Part shown: positions 1 to 12,676 of the stretch, piece by piece
Layout: each line of letters begins with the position of its first letter
How positions within the stretch are numbered: position 1 is the stretch's first letter
Assembly: GCF_947507565.1 (NCBI RefSeq)
Contig: NC_089176.1
Span: 1,488,001-1,552,000, forward strand
Source of the DNA: Oscarella lobularis
Lineage: Eukaryota; Porifera; Homoscleromorpha; Homosclerophorida; Oscarellidae
Length of the DNA: 64,000 bases
Reading direction: 5' to 3'
Translations under genes and position numbers: made by a program
The notes under the pieces: generated by a model
The model's input: only the letters and a program-made list of their open reading frames with translations
Database searches by the model: none
What the model was told of the DNA's origin: nothing

Positions 1-3000
1 ATCTGAGTGTACTCTTGATCCTTCGAGAAGCTGCTCCCGAAAATGATTACGGGATCCTCGTCGCCGACGAGAAATCGCTGACGAACGATTGTCAATGCCG
101 CGTAGTTTTCCGTCAGTAAAAGAAGATAACGGCTTTCTTCCGAGTCTTGCTGCCCGGCTTTGCTCAGATTGGCTCGTATTAGACCTGCAGGACTGCTGTC
201 GAGCTTTAGCTTGTCAGCCGCGCTGTTGGAGTCGACTTGCAGATGATTGAAAAAGATCGTCTCTGGATTGACTTTGGAGTCCAATCCGCCAAAATTGCGT
301 CGAATTGCGTGAAGTAGCTGACCGCTGCGAGGAGGCGATTCCGTAATTTTGCAAAAGGAAAATATCATCTTTACGAGGCTGTAGAAGAACAACGTTATCA
401 ATGTTAGAAGAAATTCATTTCAATTACACTACACGTACATACCTGTAAAAGTCTCGCAAGCCAAAGAACTCTCGTTCTCTATCCCGACTGTTGTAAATTT
501 CCAAGTAAGCTTTCGCCATTCCGGGGATGAACGGTTCTAGTAGAAACTGCGTCGCTTCGTCTGTGCTGCAAATTCCGCGAGCGCTGACAACTAACTCTGC
601 GTCAGTAGGCACTTCCCGTTGGACGAGAATTCCACGATTCATTTTCGCCGGATCAAGAGCCCAGTTGGAGATGCCAACAAAAGCAACACGATTAGATGCT
701 TTGCCTAAAACAATAAAAAGCATATGAGACGCTTTCTGAAAATTGCATTGAAAACGTTGAAGGTTCGACAGAGACTTATCATATGTAACTAGGTCGCGAC
801 GTATTTAGACGAGAGATGCGCAAACTTAGTGACGGCAGTTAGTACGCTGGGTCAGCAAAATAAATAAAGGCGTTGTGCACTGGTGCGCTGTGCGGTCAAA
901 CTAACTACCTAACCGGGGTGAGTGCATGGGAGCGGAAATCGTTTCTTCCAGGTGCCTAAATCTCTTTTCAACGGTACTCTATATCAAGGAACTGCGGAGG
1001 TGGTAATACCTTCTTCGCCGTCATTATCCGCTCCTGCTGTTCCGTCGTCAAGGAGAGGATGGAGAGCCTTCAGAGGAAGACGAGGCGAATCTTCTGCCAA
1101 TCCGACTTCGTCTAACACGACACAAGCGACGAATCGCTCCAAGTCGTTTTCCTTTTGCATTCTTTGACATTGGCTGAATGTGCTGATAATTCCATCAGCC
1201 GTCGAAAGAGGACTGCACTGATACGACACCATGTGAGCTTGTTTCAACTTCTTGTACAGTTCGCTGTTCGAAAGATCGCCCCTCATTGCATTCTTCACGA
1301 CGTCTTTTGCCAGAGATTTCGAGCTTCCAGGTTTTCCGACGAGAAAAAGAGGAATTCGCAAATCGATGCATACGACCATCATAAAAACGTTTTCTTTGAG
1401 AGCGTGGTTACGACCAATTTTCGGCGGTAGTTCTAATTCGTCCAGAAAGACCGCCTGACAGAAGTCTATCTCTTGTCTCATCTGGGCAGCCCCGGGCAGT
1501 GCGCAAGGAGCTCTAAAATGCCGACTGACGGCACTTCGGAATTGCTTTCGTTCCTGAAGCCTGGCCTGATAGCTTACGCCAAGCGCAAGAACGAGAGAAC
1601 GCGTGAGAGGATCCAAAGGCGCAACGGCACCGCTCTTTGCTTTTCGCTCGTCGTACTTCCTTCTCATGAAAGGATCGAGGACTTCGTTTAGCTTGTAAAA
1701 CCACACCATAACCATCATGGCTCGCTCGACGTCTCGCAAGCTTACGAAACTGCACTCGTCTTCGCGATCTCGCATGTAAGATTGGGACGCGGCAAGAACG
1801 GCCGTAGCAACGTCAATAAGACCAGGCGCGTTGGGAAGCGATCCACTGTTAACGTGTCTCGAAACGATTTGACGAATGTAAAGTCTCTCTGCCACCGGAT
1901 TTAGCTGACCAAAGTCCCAGACAAGTGCTTTCATGCTCTCTGGAAGCGGATGAACTCGATAAACCAACTGCCGCAGAGGGATGTCGCCAAGGCGATCCTC
2001 CGTATCGCCAGTGCGCACGTGGTAACCCAGCCCAGCGGACTCCAACTTCTTAATCATTTCGTCCGTATGCTTCCTGTAGGGATTGCACGCAGCAATGACG
2101 TGGAGATCGGAGCCGAGACCGCGAATCGGATGACCGTTGACGTGCCTGTCGCACATAATTTCCTTTATCAAGCCGACGGCGTCCGTCGTATTGGCCTCGT
2201 CAAAGAAGAGCACTGTTTTAACGCCAATCTGAGCGTTTGCTTCCGCGCGAAACTCTGCCATTCGAACCGTTCGAATAATGTCATTTCGATTTATTCCACC
2301 GTGGACTTTCATCAGGAACATGTTCTGGGCGCCAGTGCTCTGCGCCTGCAGCGAGCACATGTATCGTATAAGACGCGTTTTTCCGCAACCGGTTTCGCCC
2401 ATGACGACTACTGGAATGCCGCAGCGAAATCGCATGTGAATGGCGAGAATTTTGATCACGTTATCGGACGTGAGCTCGTAGCTAGGATCTGGATCTCCCT
2501 GGCAAGGAAGTCCCATTACATTGCACAGAGCAGCGATTTTCCTTTCTTTCGGCCACTCTTCGTAGTTTTCTTGCAGTCGAAACCCTTGAGTGTAAAGAGC
2601 CGTACTGAGGTCTCGAGACATGATCTGTTCGTCGAGCACGGCCGCCGTTAGAGGATTAATCAAGTTGCCGTCTCGCGTGATTTGCAAACCGATGGGCGTC
2701 ATCGCGTGTCGATCCTCGTTGAAGAACAGATAGGGATGCGGACTGTGTTCCCATCTGCGACGAAGTTGGTACTGCTGCAAATTGCCGGCGGCTTCCATTC
2801 TGGTCAAATCGGCGCTCAGCGACGGAGTGGAGAAGTCTCGCGACATTCTAATTACTAATTTCATGACAAAATTTTTGAATCCTGGTAAGTCGTCGCCGTA
2901 GGCATCGGGATTGCAAAAATCGCTTTGCTCGCAGTCGCGGAGCTGATTGCTCAAAAAGTTGATGAAGTGACGGAGTATCGCCCAGGACGGACTCGGCACG

Positions 3001-6000
3001 CCGCAATGAGTCAGAAGAGTCTCTAAGCATACTGGGGGCGTTCCTTCGGTCGTCCCAGGTCTGAACTTAAACGGATCGAGATTCTCGCCATTGATAAATC
3101 GCACGAGATACTGAAATGCGCGCTGAAAATTCGAATTCCCGAATTCTCTTCCATCCAAAGACGGATCCTCGATCGTGGGATTTTTGCGTTGTTGAAGTAG
3201 CTCCAGCGCTTCTTTAGGCGATCCACGTGGAATTGCAGGAAGAAAGTATTCAAACGGTATGTGCCTCTGACCTTCTTTGGTTAAAGCTTTCTTGATCACG
3301 GTGTTGTGATCTTCGGACCACGTACATTCGAGAACGTACATGTCGGTCAGTCGTCGACGCCAAATTCGCCCTCTGGAATCGGTTATCTGACCGAGAACCA
3401 AGAGATTGAAAAGAAATTCTTCGAGACCGTTCCGAACGGACGGAGATACGTCTAAATGAATTAGTCTTGACAGCGCTTGTTCAGGATGAGGAAAGGCAGG
3501 CTCCAGTGTCTCCAGTATATCATCACTGTCGACAGACAATTCCTGAAGAGGAATAATGACTTTCGTCAGCGGATCGCCGCCTCTCGCCACGAAACTTCTA
3601 GCCTGCTTATTGTTTGGGATATCAACGAGTTTTTCGCTCATGCGACCGATAAATAGTGATTTTCCGACGCCGGCGCGAGTCGAATAAACGACGCGAACGC
3701 AACACTGCTCGTGATCCAATTCCTGCGCGGCGGGCGTCCACATCGTTCCCATCACGGTCCGCAATTTTAACCCAGCCGGTCCGCTTTGAAATTGAGATTT
3801 CAAATACGACTGCACTTCTTGTGGCGACGGGCAGGGCAACGGCAATTTCCTCTGCTGATCCAGGGCCGATATCATGTACGACTTGTCCTCGTTCTCCGCG
3901 GAGCAAATCACGACCAAGCGATAGCTTTCGCCACGCTGACCGGAGAGACCTTGGCTAAGCTTGTAAAGCTCATCGACTGCTTCTCGGCTCACTTCGTAAC
4001 TCAGGCGATCGGCGCCGGCTAAGCAGAACACACGACTCTGACTCGGATCTTTGATGGCTCGTCTCCAAAACAGGGAAACCGCTTCAAACGTCGTGGCTGA
4101 CGAACAGAGAAGAACCTCTTCGGCTGATGGAAGAGGAAGGCGTCGGTCTGACATGTAGAGTCGCAAAACTGCGGGAATCAATTCGGCTTGAGGTACGACT
4201 ATCAAATTCGGATAGCCGATTTCTAGTTGATCTGTTGGAAACGATCGCGACGGCGGAAGAGGTGCATTTTGAGACAAGTTCTGTAAGAATTCTCCAAGCG
4301 TTTCGAGGGACAAGTACTCTGGATTGTCCATGTTGAAAACCGGAATATCGCGATCGGCTTCAGGAACAGATTGTGTTGGCACACTCCATCCACCCGACCC
4401 TTCCATGTCCGTTGGTCCGGCGCTTCCGAATCCGAAATCAAGAACGTTTCTCTGCTGCAGTCCAAAGTCCTGAAATCCTAGACTTCCGCCGCCCAGCCCT
4501 AGACCTTCTCCAGCAGGAAATTCGCGGCCAAAGCCGAACAGATCAGTGCTAACGCTTCCTCCTCCTCCACCAAATAAACTACGGTCGATGCCCGCTGCGC
4601 GAGGCGCCTGTCGTCGCGATGGCCTTGAACACGCTCTTCCCATTGCTACGCTTACGTCGTTAGCATTGATGTTTGGCTTGATGCACTCGAGTAGTCCGTA
4701 CACAAAGTTGGGCAATTCGATTTCTCTGTCCAGAGCAAGACGACCGAGGTTCTTTTCAAGCAACAGAAGCTGAGATGTTGTGTAGTAGTTTAGATAATAG
4801 AAGTCTGAACGGACTACTGACATCTTTTCTTTCCATTCTTTGAGATCGGAATTCATTTCCTCTTCAAATGCACTCATTTCTTTTAAAAGTCGCTCCAATG
4901 CTGCTGACGCGTTCAAGTCATTTTTTTCTTCACTTTGCTTTAAGGGCGAAACGCAGTCGAACACCTTCGTCCAGGCCAAGTACTTGACGTGGCCAGCTCT
5001 GCAAAGAGCTACCAAGTTCAGGGCAAGTCGAGTGATTTTGTCCAACGTGTTTACAAACACATTAACTTCACTCTGACGTTCACTTCCGTGACCGGATATG
5101 AGAATGAGCTTGCTCTGAAGATCCTGTAAGTCGCCGAGACTGAACGTCTTCCTTCCGCCACTCTCTTCGTTCGGTAACGGCTTTATTTTCAAAGATATGC
5201 AATTCTTCACGTCTCCTGAAGTACCGCCGACTGTGTACTGGCCTCGCGAGTTGATAATTTCAACTTGAGAAAAGGACGAGACTTCCACGGAGCCGAGAGA
5301 CTCTTTCATAATTTTGAAATCGCGGAGGTACTTTTGGGTGTCGCGCCACTTCTGCGGAATCTGCTGGTCGCCCGCAAGTTTGTCAAATACGGATTTGCAA
5401 GCTTTCAAAAACTGATTCAGATCTACGTCTTCTTTGAAGTCGAATAGGAGAGGAGAGAATCCAGCGCAAGCGGCCCTTAGGTGCGCCACTTTGAACGCTT
5501 CGAAGTCGCCTTCGGCACTCGACCTGGTGCCTGCCAACTCAACGAAGGTCTCAAGTTCCTTCCACTCTGCACGAAAAAGAGTCCAAATGAGCACCAAATG
5601 TCCTCTAAAAACGGCTTTCTACCTTTGATCTCTTCTCTAACCCACTTTATTAGAGGACCACACTCAGCAAACTGATGCAGACATTGAATTTGTTTCGTAG
5701 TCATGTCAGCGAGAAATTGTCCAGCAGATACTACTTCGCGAGTCATCGATGACAAAGGCCGTTGATGAAAATCTTCATCGGAGTCCTACACAGGAAATAT
5801 AACGCTAACGTACAAGACTAACCGTCTCTCTCTCTATACCTGACTAGCGATTTCAACGACAGCAGGAAAGGAGTTGGAAACGTTAAGTTCATCGCACACA
5901 CGGATTACCGCTCTGGCTGCGTTGACAGCCTTGCTTAGGGTGTTATACAGACATATCTGATCGACTCGTTCTGTCACCCATTTTGTGTTGATCGATCTTT

Positions 6001-9000
6001 CCATCAGCCGCAATTCGGTTTCAAGCTTTTTACGGTCTCCAGAAAATCTACCGAATAACGTCTTCACTTCGTGTAAACTGATGTCGCCCTTCTTGACTCT
6101 TCCGCACATCATTTCCCACACCGTAAACACCGGTTCTATGACTTGCTGTACCAACTCGTCCAAATTCATAGGCAGTGCAGCGGCAGCGTCGTCTTTTCCT
6201 CGCTCCTCGTTTACCTGATCTCCTCTATCACGCCAAAGCTGTTGAAAAATGAGACTAGGCTGAAGTCTGTTCAATGGCTTGATGTACTGCCCAACTTCCT
6301 GAGGAAGGGCAAAATAAACGACGGCAATGCTACCATCGTCGCTTCGCCTAGCGAGAGAAGAGATGGGCCTGTCAGATACGTCTTTACTTGAATGGTCTCT
6401 TATGTCCCCCAGAGCAACTAAAGACAAAAACACCACGATGAAATACGAGCAAACAAGCGAAATGACTGCTGCACTTACTTTTCCCCAATGCTAAACACAC
6501 ATTCACAAAATTTAAAACCAGTTTCCTTTCCTCAGTGAAATGCTGTAACTCTTCTTCACGCTGCGTCAAAGCCACAGCAACCTTGTTTTTAAATGAACTA
6601 GCAGCCTGCTCTTTTTCATCAAGCAGCTGACATAAACTCAAGAAACAATCCTGATTTTTCCGAATGAGATTGAAGTCAGCAACGGAAACTTGAGCATCCA
6701 ACACGCCAGCAGCAAAATTGCTAACGACATTTTTCGCCCGATCGAGATTTTGACGAACGTCTGACGTGCTTTCAGGAAAAAATTCAGCTAAAAAAGCAAC
6801 CGGTTATGCAAGAATAAATTAGGACGACGTTTGGCTACCAGAACAGCGCAAATAGTGTCCCCAAAGAGGCCAGCTGACTAGGCTAGAAAGCCAAGTTCTG
6901 TTTGGGGCTTCAGCAGCTGGCAAGTTCCAGAAAAGTAGTTCTCGCAGGAGTCCAATAGAATGCGTCGATGCTGCACCGAAATTGCTTCTAGCGGTCGCTG
7001 AAAGACTTCTGAAGGCCGCTTGAGGGTCGCTTCGTGCCTAATTACCAGATTTGCCACGCCAAAACTATACAAAGTCTTAAAATCTATTTACCGTATTTCT
7101 TAAAGCTGCTTCAGACACTTGAAAGAAGCATTCGGTTACGACGGAGTGAACCTTAGCATCTTGCAATAAGCTAAACGCTTGCAACAATATACGGCTGTTG
7201 ATCTGTAAATGAGAGCATCGGTGAGCATAAAGCCAGTGAACAAAAAACTACTCAACATTTTTTAGTTTTTCTTTTAGCTTATGAGAAAGGAAGTTGCCCC
7301 AACACTTGGCCATGTCCGGCGTCAACAGGTCAGCAATAAGCATATCACTCCATACCTATAGAAAACAACAAATTGCACGGAGTACAAAAGCAAAGCCGCG
7401 TAAACTTGCTTGAATGTCACGACGCAACGCGTCGGCAGAGTAGCTTGAAGAGTGGTGCCGTAAGAGCCAGCTTACCACTTCACCGGCAGCACCGCGCAGC
7501 GTCTCCTCTCGGGAAACCGCCGATGATTTGCTTCTAGTCACAGAGTCTTGAGCAGCAGGATGCTCGGTGGCTTCTGTTCTCTCCAAAACGTTAAGATGAC
7601 TGAAAATCAGGTCAACACCTCTGCGAATAATGTCTTTTTTTCCTTTTAAAAGACGGTGGCACATTTTATGCAGTAACTCAACACTGGCTTGAAGGCCAGT
7701 AGAGGTGAAGTATAAATCTTTTGAAACAGATTCTCTAAAGATAACGTTAGTCAACTAAAGAAACATTTTCATACTGAAAATCGTACTCCGTCGTCCTCTG
7801 AAGCCTAAAAATTACGGGGTCGATCACACTTCGAAATAAAGACGCCTGCCAAAAGACAATCTGCTGTCACAACTGCTTAGACAATCATGAAGCGCATCTC
7901 ACCGAAGAGTCGCTGTTGACGTCGATTACTTGCTTTTCTATCTTCTTTAAAATAGCAATAATAGTTTCGTAGCCAAATTCAGAGCATTCATTCCACAGTT
8001 TCAAATCTTCAAATCGCGACGTAAACATGACTACGTGTAGTAGTAACGGATCGAGCAAAAACAGAGGCATCAGCGCTTCTTTCGCAACTAGTAGTCTACA
8101 GCAAACCCTCTTATTCATTAGGAAATTAATAAAGCAGAAAATCATTTTCAAACCTCAATTTGTCGGCTCTCGGTTTGTAACGACGAATTGAATCGCTCAG
8201 CAAACCGAGGCCCCACCATTCGTCTTTCTTCCAGTCAAGCTGCTGTGTTCGCACAAAGGGTTTAGCGAGATCGTCCAGAAAATGATACAAAGGCACGGCG
8301 AATGCCCAGTGATGACTGGGCTGGCTCGTGTCGGTCACTTTATCGCAAACGTTACAAATAGCATCCAGGACCGATCTAAAAAGACGCGAATAAATTCCTT
8401 TTCAAAACACTCCTTAACAAATTGACCTGATGTAAGGGAAATTTTGTTTAACAACTTTCAGACACTCACACGTGCGATTATCAAAATCAGCTGGTAGCGA
8501 AAAAGCGGAAGAGAGCACATGAAAATCCTGAAGATCCAATCCACGAGATAAGACATTCAATTTGAAGATTTTCACGACAATAGCGATTGCAATTGCTGAA
8601 ACTAGTCTCTCTAGCGCCTTTCTTGCGTCTGAGGGTTTCGCTTTGCCCAATTCTTGTATTTTAGGTTTAAGAACACTGGCGAGGATCTTTACAAAAGATT
8701 AGGTGATAAAACGGCGCAACACTAGACTGAAAATGCTTACCTTAGAGACATCTAACCCGTCTAAATGCCAGGGAAACGGCTGTGAACCCTCGACGTTTTC
8801 TTGAACAAGAGGAAATTTAAGCTGATGAACAACTTCTGAGAGATCAGTAAGAGCCTCGTCAGCAAGCATGGTGATCAACTTTATATCCGAGACATCAGCG
8901 CAATAAAACCCCGTCCACTTTGGCAACAGCTGCCGTATGGCCACTTCTCGACTGTCAACGTGACGCGAATTGGACCCAACAATTGCTTGCCAAATTTTTC

Positions 9001-11756
9001 CTCCCGTGCCCGGTGCTCTGCGAATAAGGTCATCGTATTTAACGTAATACCCTAAAGAAATATGATATAGACAATGCTCTTCAGCCGTCAGGTGTGTCCA
9101 TGCCTTTGTCACAGCCACGAAAAGAATTTGGCAACAAGAGAATGCGATTAACAATACCTCCGTGACGACCTTTTTTCAAGAACTCGTATTCAACTTCGCC
9201 TTCCGGGTTAGGACCATTGTTCTTTTTTTTCCCTTTTTTCCTCCCAATCGCGTATTTGTATGGAATTGCTTGATGAGTGTGCATGGTTGGGAGAACAAAA
9301 TTTCCGGAGAGCTGCAGTAGCGTTACGTTTTCTGCCGTTCTGAAGAACAAGAGTGCAGTGTAATGCAAAAAGAAAATTTTCATTCTTACATTTCTCGAGT
9401 AATGGTCATCGTAATAGTATTCCACTCCCAATTTCCAAGTTCAGCAATGCCAAACCGTATGAACACTTCTTGACCTTTCTTCAAATTCCACTCGGGATGA
9501 AGTAGTGCATTAAACGTCACTACAACGCCAGGTGCTGACCTAAAGTAAAAATTTTTGAACATGCTACAAACACACACGTAAACAGCTCACTGTTTGATCC
9601 GTAAATCGGCTTCATTACCAACACTTGGGTCTTCGAAAGCGTTTTGAAACTCTTCGCCACTGTCTTCATCGTTGCTGCTGTCTAAATCCTTTTCCTTGCT
9701 CAGACTAGTTTTTTCTGCGGATGTGTCCCCCTTAGAAAGTTCCTTCTGAGCAGGGTTTGCTGAACCAGTGCGAACTTCTGCCTCTTCTGAGTGTGTTCCT
9801 TCTGGCTGCTTCTGAGGTTCGATTCTTCTATGAACAGGACTCTGAGGAGCGTCAACAGGAGAATCACCAGGAGCATCAACAGGCGTCCCGTCCGACAAGT
9901 ATTGATCTTTAGGGGGACGACGAATTTGAAAAGCATGAGCCTGGCTGCCGCGTTCTTTTCCCGCAGCATTTTCCTGTAAGCATTGACGTTCCAACCCACT
10001 GCCATCCGAATTTCGGCCGTCGTCAGCATTGCTCTTCGGTGGGCCAATACCTGAGCTCACGACGTCTCCTACTTTATTCCCGTCCTCTTCAGCGGCCAGT
10101 TCTTTAAGAGTTTTAGTGCTTTGGACAGGCGGCGGGGTGTCTGAAGCGGAATTCTTGTCGGCGACATCACCATCTGACCTTGAGCGTTGAACATCTGGAG
10201 TCGGAGCGTTGACGTTAAGTTTCTCAACAGATGATTCGGAAAGAGGCGTTTGAAGAGACTGCTTTGAGCGGAGAGGTTCTTCCCTATCAGTCAAATATTC
10301 GCCTAGATAGATATTCGAGGTAAGGCAGCTATCCCTTTCTCTCTACGTCTACGTACGAGCATCAGATTGAAAAAGAGCGGCTTTAGGAAATAAACCCTCT
10401 TTCCCATCAGCCATCCCCTTGCAAATTCCTTCTGAATATTCTTTTAGTATTGTAACCGAGGTCCCTTTGCTAAAAGAAAGCTCGCCTTCCCTACAAAGAC
10501 AATTAATTACAGGGGCATATATTTGGAAACAGATAAAACGAACTTTTGCCCCTTGAATGAACTTGACGCTGAAAATACGCTCGGGCCCGTGTTCTCTGCA
10601 AACAATAACCTACAGGAAATGATCAAGCCAAGGGCTCAACAGCAAACCTGATTCTGAAGCCGGAGAACTCGCCGGGGCGGCCGGATTCAGTTTGCTTAAT
10701 ATCTTTCGCTTAAAGCCTAGCTTGAGTTTCATGGCAGTCAAGTCTTCTTCTTTGATTAGAGATAGAGACTCCATATCGTCAAAGCCTTCATCAATGAACG
10801 TGTCGTAGTATTGGATGCATCCTGCGCTGTCAATCCATTGTTTAACTTCAAGCTTGGCATCCTCTATTAGCAGGAATCCCAGCACGGCAATGAAACATGC
10901 TCAAGCCTTACCCTGCTGCAAACTACGCCGTTGACTTGAGAATCTGTTCAAAATTTTACGCCTGTGACCTCTTCGAACTCCCAGCTCTTCCAAGTCACAC
11001 TCTGTTATGACCGCTACTACTTCTAAATCATCAAATCCTTCTTCAATAAATTTATTGTAGTACTGCATGAGGCCCAACTCCTCAAACCATTTCTTAAAAT
11101 CTTCTAAAGCGAGAATGCCAATTTTGCAAAGAATATACAGCATAATATCATACCACTATGCTCCCCTGAAGTCCCTGCATCAGCATCAGAAACTTTCGCA
11201 ATTTTGGAAGCAGACAATCCTTCTTCGGCCGATTTTTTGCGCTTTGAAGACGCCTCTGTCTTTTCTTGTGACGATTCTTCACGTGAAGGCTCCTCTTCTG
11301 CAACGAAAGCAGGGTAAAAGTCCTCGCATAGACATCTAAACGATACTATACCGCGATTTTCCCCAACTCCCTCTTCTTTATAAGAGCGCGAGAGGTCCCC
11401 TTCAGGTGATTGTTTGGTGAGAGACCGTTTCTCCGCGGAGTTCTCTGTCATTTGACCCGATGAATCTGTGATCGAAGACTCTACGCAACGAAAACAAAAT
11501 TCAAAGACGCGCAGACTTCGAAAATTACTAAGTAGCATACGCATATCACCGCATAAATTTTCTTCTTGAGAACATTCCACAGGAGTCTGATGGGGCGTCG
11601 CTCCACCGTCTAGGAGATATCTATACACGGAAGCCTCAAAAGCTAGAGACGCGCACCGAGGACTTCAGCACATGATTGTTGCGCCGCGCCGCTATCCGAG
11701 CTGCCGCTAGAAGCCTGTAGCCCTGTTTCCGCCCCCGAAAAAGAGAACGACGCCAT
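1..11756 (-). CDS. RNF213: RNF213/mysterin-like giant AAA+ E3 ubiquitin ligase with SAM-SAM-SH3 N-terminus (3' end beyond window)
   Basis: This is a multi-exon gene. Exons from 5' include 11756-11657, 11609-11550, 11480-11352, 11297-11154, 11103-10912, 10863-10648, 10595-10544, 10490-10357, 10302-9591, 9539-9390, 9339-9159, 9051-8741, about nine smaller ones, then 5785-5623, 5566-1010, 704-443 and 378-1. About 3,300 residues are visible. The order is an acidic head, two SAM domains (exons 11103-10912 and 10863-10648), an SH3 domain split over 10595-10357, a Ser/Glu-rich linker, a CBM20-like domain (9539-9159), a helical arm and the AAA+ core. The core shows a degenerate P-loop (RAGVGKS), then GETGCGKT with FFDEANTT, then GKPGSSKS with VVLDEVGLAEDS, and the conserved GISNWALDPAKMNRG. 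In vertebrates RNF213 is a cytosolic ATPase and ubiquitin ligase in lipid-droplet biology and antimicrobial defence. The RING and RZ regions would lie left of the window. The ATG at 11756 was chosen because it is in frame with every following splice junction I checked. The family call is firm; the smaller arm exons (8150-7090) are less certain. Confidence 0.93.
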
Positions 11757-11847
11757 TAGCGTGGGATCGGAGACGGAAAAGTGTCAGTTCGCGTTGAAGC
11801 TACGCTGCGTGCATGCATCCTATTTCTTCCTACTTGCGTCTTCTAAC

Positions 11848-12300
11848 CTGTTTCGGTTGGTGCTTCCGTTGAAGTCGTTGTGGAATCGTCGTTCTTTTCT
11901 GGGACGGATCCCTTTCGTATTTTTGATTCGCTTTCGTCGGCCTCCATCTTTCGCTGTCTTTTACGCAGTCCACTACGTCTCATGCCCGCAGAGGGCTCGC
12001 AGTCGCTTCGGACGTAAGCATCGGACTACGGCTGTCCCGGATAACCTTGAACGTTGGTCATCACGTGCAAGTAAACCTGGAAGAAAGAGCGTTACTCACT
12101 CGAAAACAACAAGTCAATAAATGAAGCTGGCTAAGCCAAGAGACACATTGGGAATTGTGAAGCGCTCCATTACAACGCAGAAGACTGCTACTTATGAACA
12201 ATATCCACATACCTGCAATTAGGTCCAGAAAGGAGGAGTTTTTTGGGCTTTAGACTCGTCTGGCAAAGGATATGGCTCAAGGTCGTCGTCTTCGTCGTCG
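11848..12300 (-). other. Possible small coding fragments upstream of the RNF213-like gene
   Basis: Two open stretches on the minus strand look exon-like. At 12300-12219, after an acceptor-like TTTAG, the frame is very acidic (DDEDDDLEPYPLPDE) and ends at a TAA. At 12025-11848 a basic then Ser/Thr-rich frame (RRSGLRKRQRKME) ends at a plausible GT donor. The acidic piece faintly recalls the acidic patch of TELO2, but nothing else of that protein is present. I could not join the pieces in one frame and do not assign a product. They could be 5' exons of another transcript or chance open frames. Confidence 0.2.
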
Positions 12301-12330
12301 CTAAAGTTCGGGATAGACAAAGCATACTAC

Positions 12331-12363
12331 CACGGATTCTAGAGAGATTCTCTAGAATCCGTG
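12331..12363. repeat. Perfect 15-bp inverted repeat
   Basis: The arms CACGGATTCTAGAGA and TCTCTAGAATCCGTG flank a 3-nt loop. The palindrome ends three bases before the pogo-like MITE, so it may be a remnant of a second short element or the target into which the MITE inserted. Confidence 0.85.
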
Positions 12364-12366
12364 CTA

Positions 12367-12676
12367 CAGTAGAACCCCGATTATCCGGACCCCGATTATC
12401 CGAACTTTCGATTATCCGAACCCCGAATTTCTAAGTCACATGACCGAAATTGGGCGTGCCGACAGAAAAAACTTTGTGTTACCAGCTTAAATAACCGCCA
12501 CAACGGCGTACAGCGCACCGTAGCTCTATTTTTTCTCTCACTCAAACACCTAAGCTATCTAAAACCTAAAATTTCACCCGTTTTGTGTAAAAAAACTCCT
12601 ATTTCGATTATCCGAACGTTTCGATTATTCGAACCCCCCGCTGCCCCAAGGGGTTCGGATAATCGGGGTTCTACTG
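12367..12676. mobile_element. pogo/Tigger-like MITE, about 310 bp
   Basis: The ends are inverted: CAGTAGAACCCCGATTATCC at the left and its reverse complement (GGATAATCGGGGTTCTACTG) at the right. Inside, the motif CGATTATCCGAAC occurs several times near the left end and again near the right, giving long subterminal repeats. A CAGT start followed by a GATTATCCG block is typical of pogo/Tigger-type Tc1-mariner elements. There is no transposase frame, so it is non-autonomous. A TA precedes the left end, but the right flank begins CACTA, so a clean TA target duplication is not seen. Confidence 0.8.

Noticed and set aside
1950-2651. Plus-strand open frame within the RNF213 AAA+ exon
   Set aside because: It lies wholly opposite conserved AAA+ coding sequence and has no independent support.
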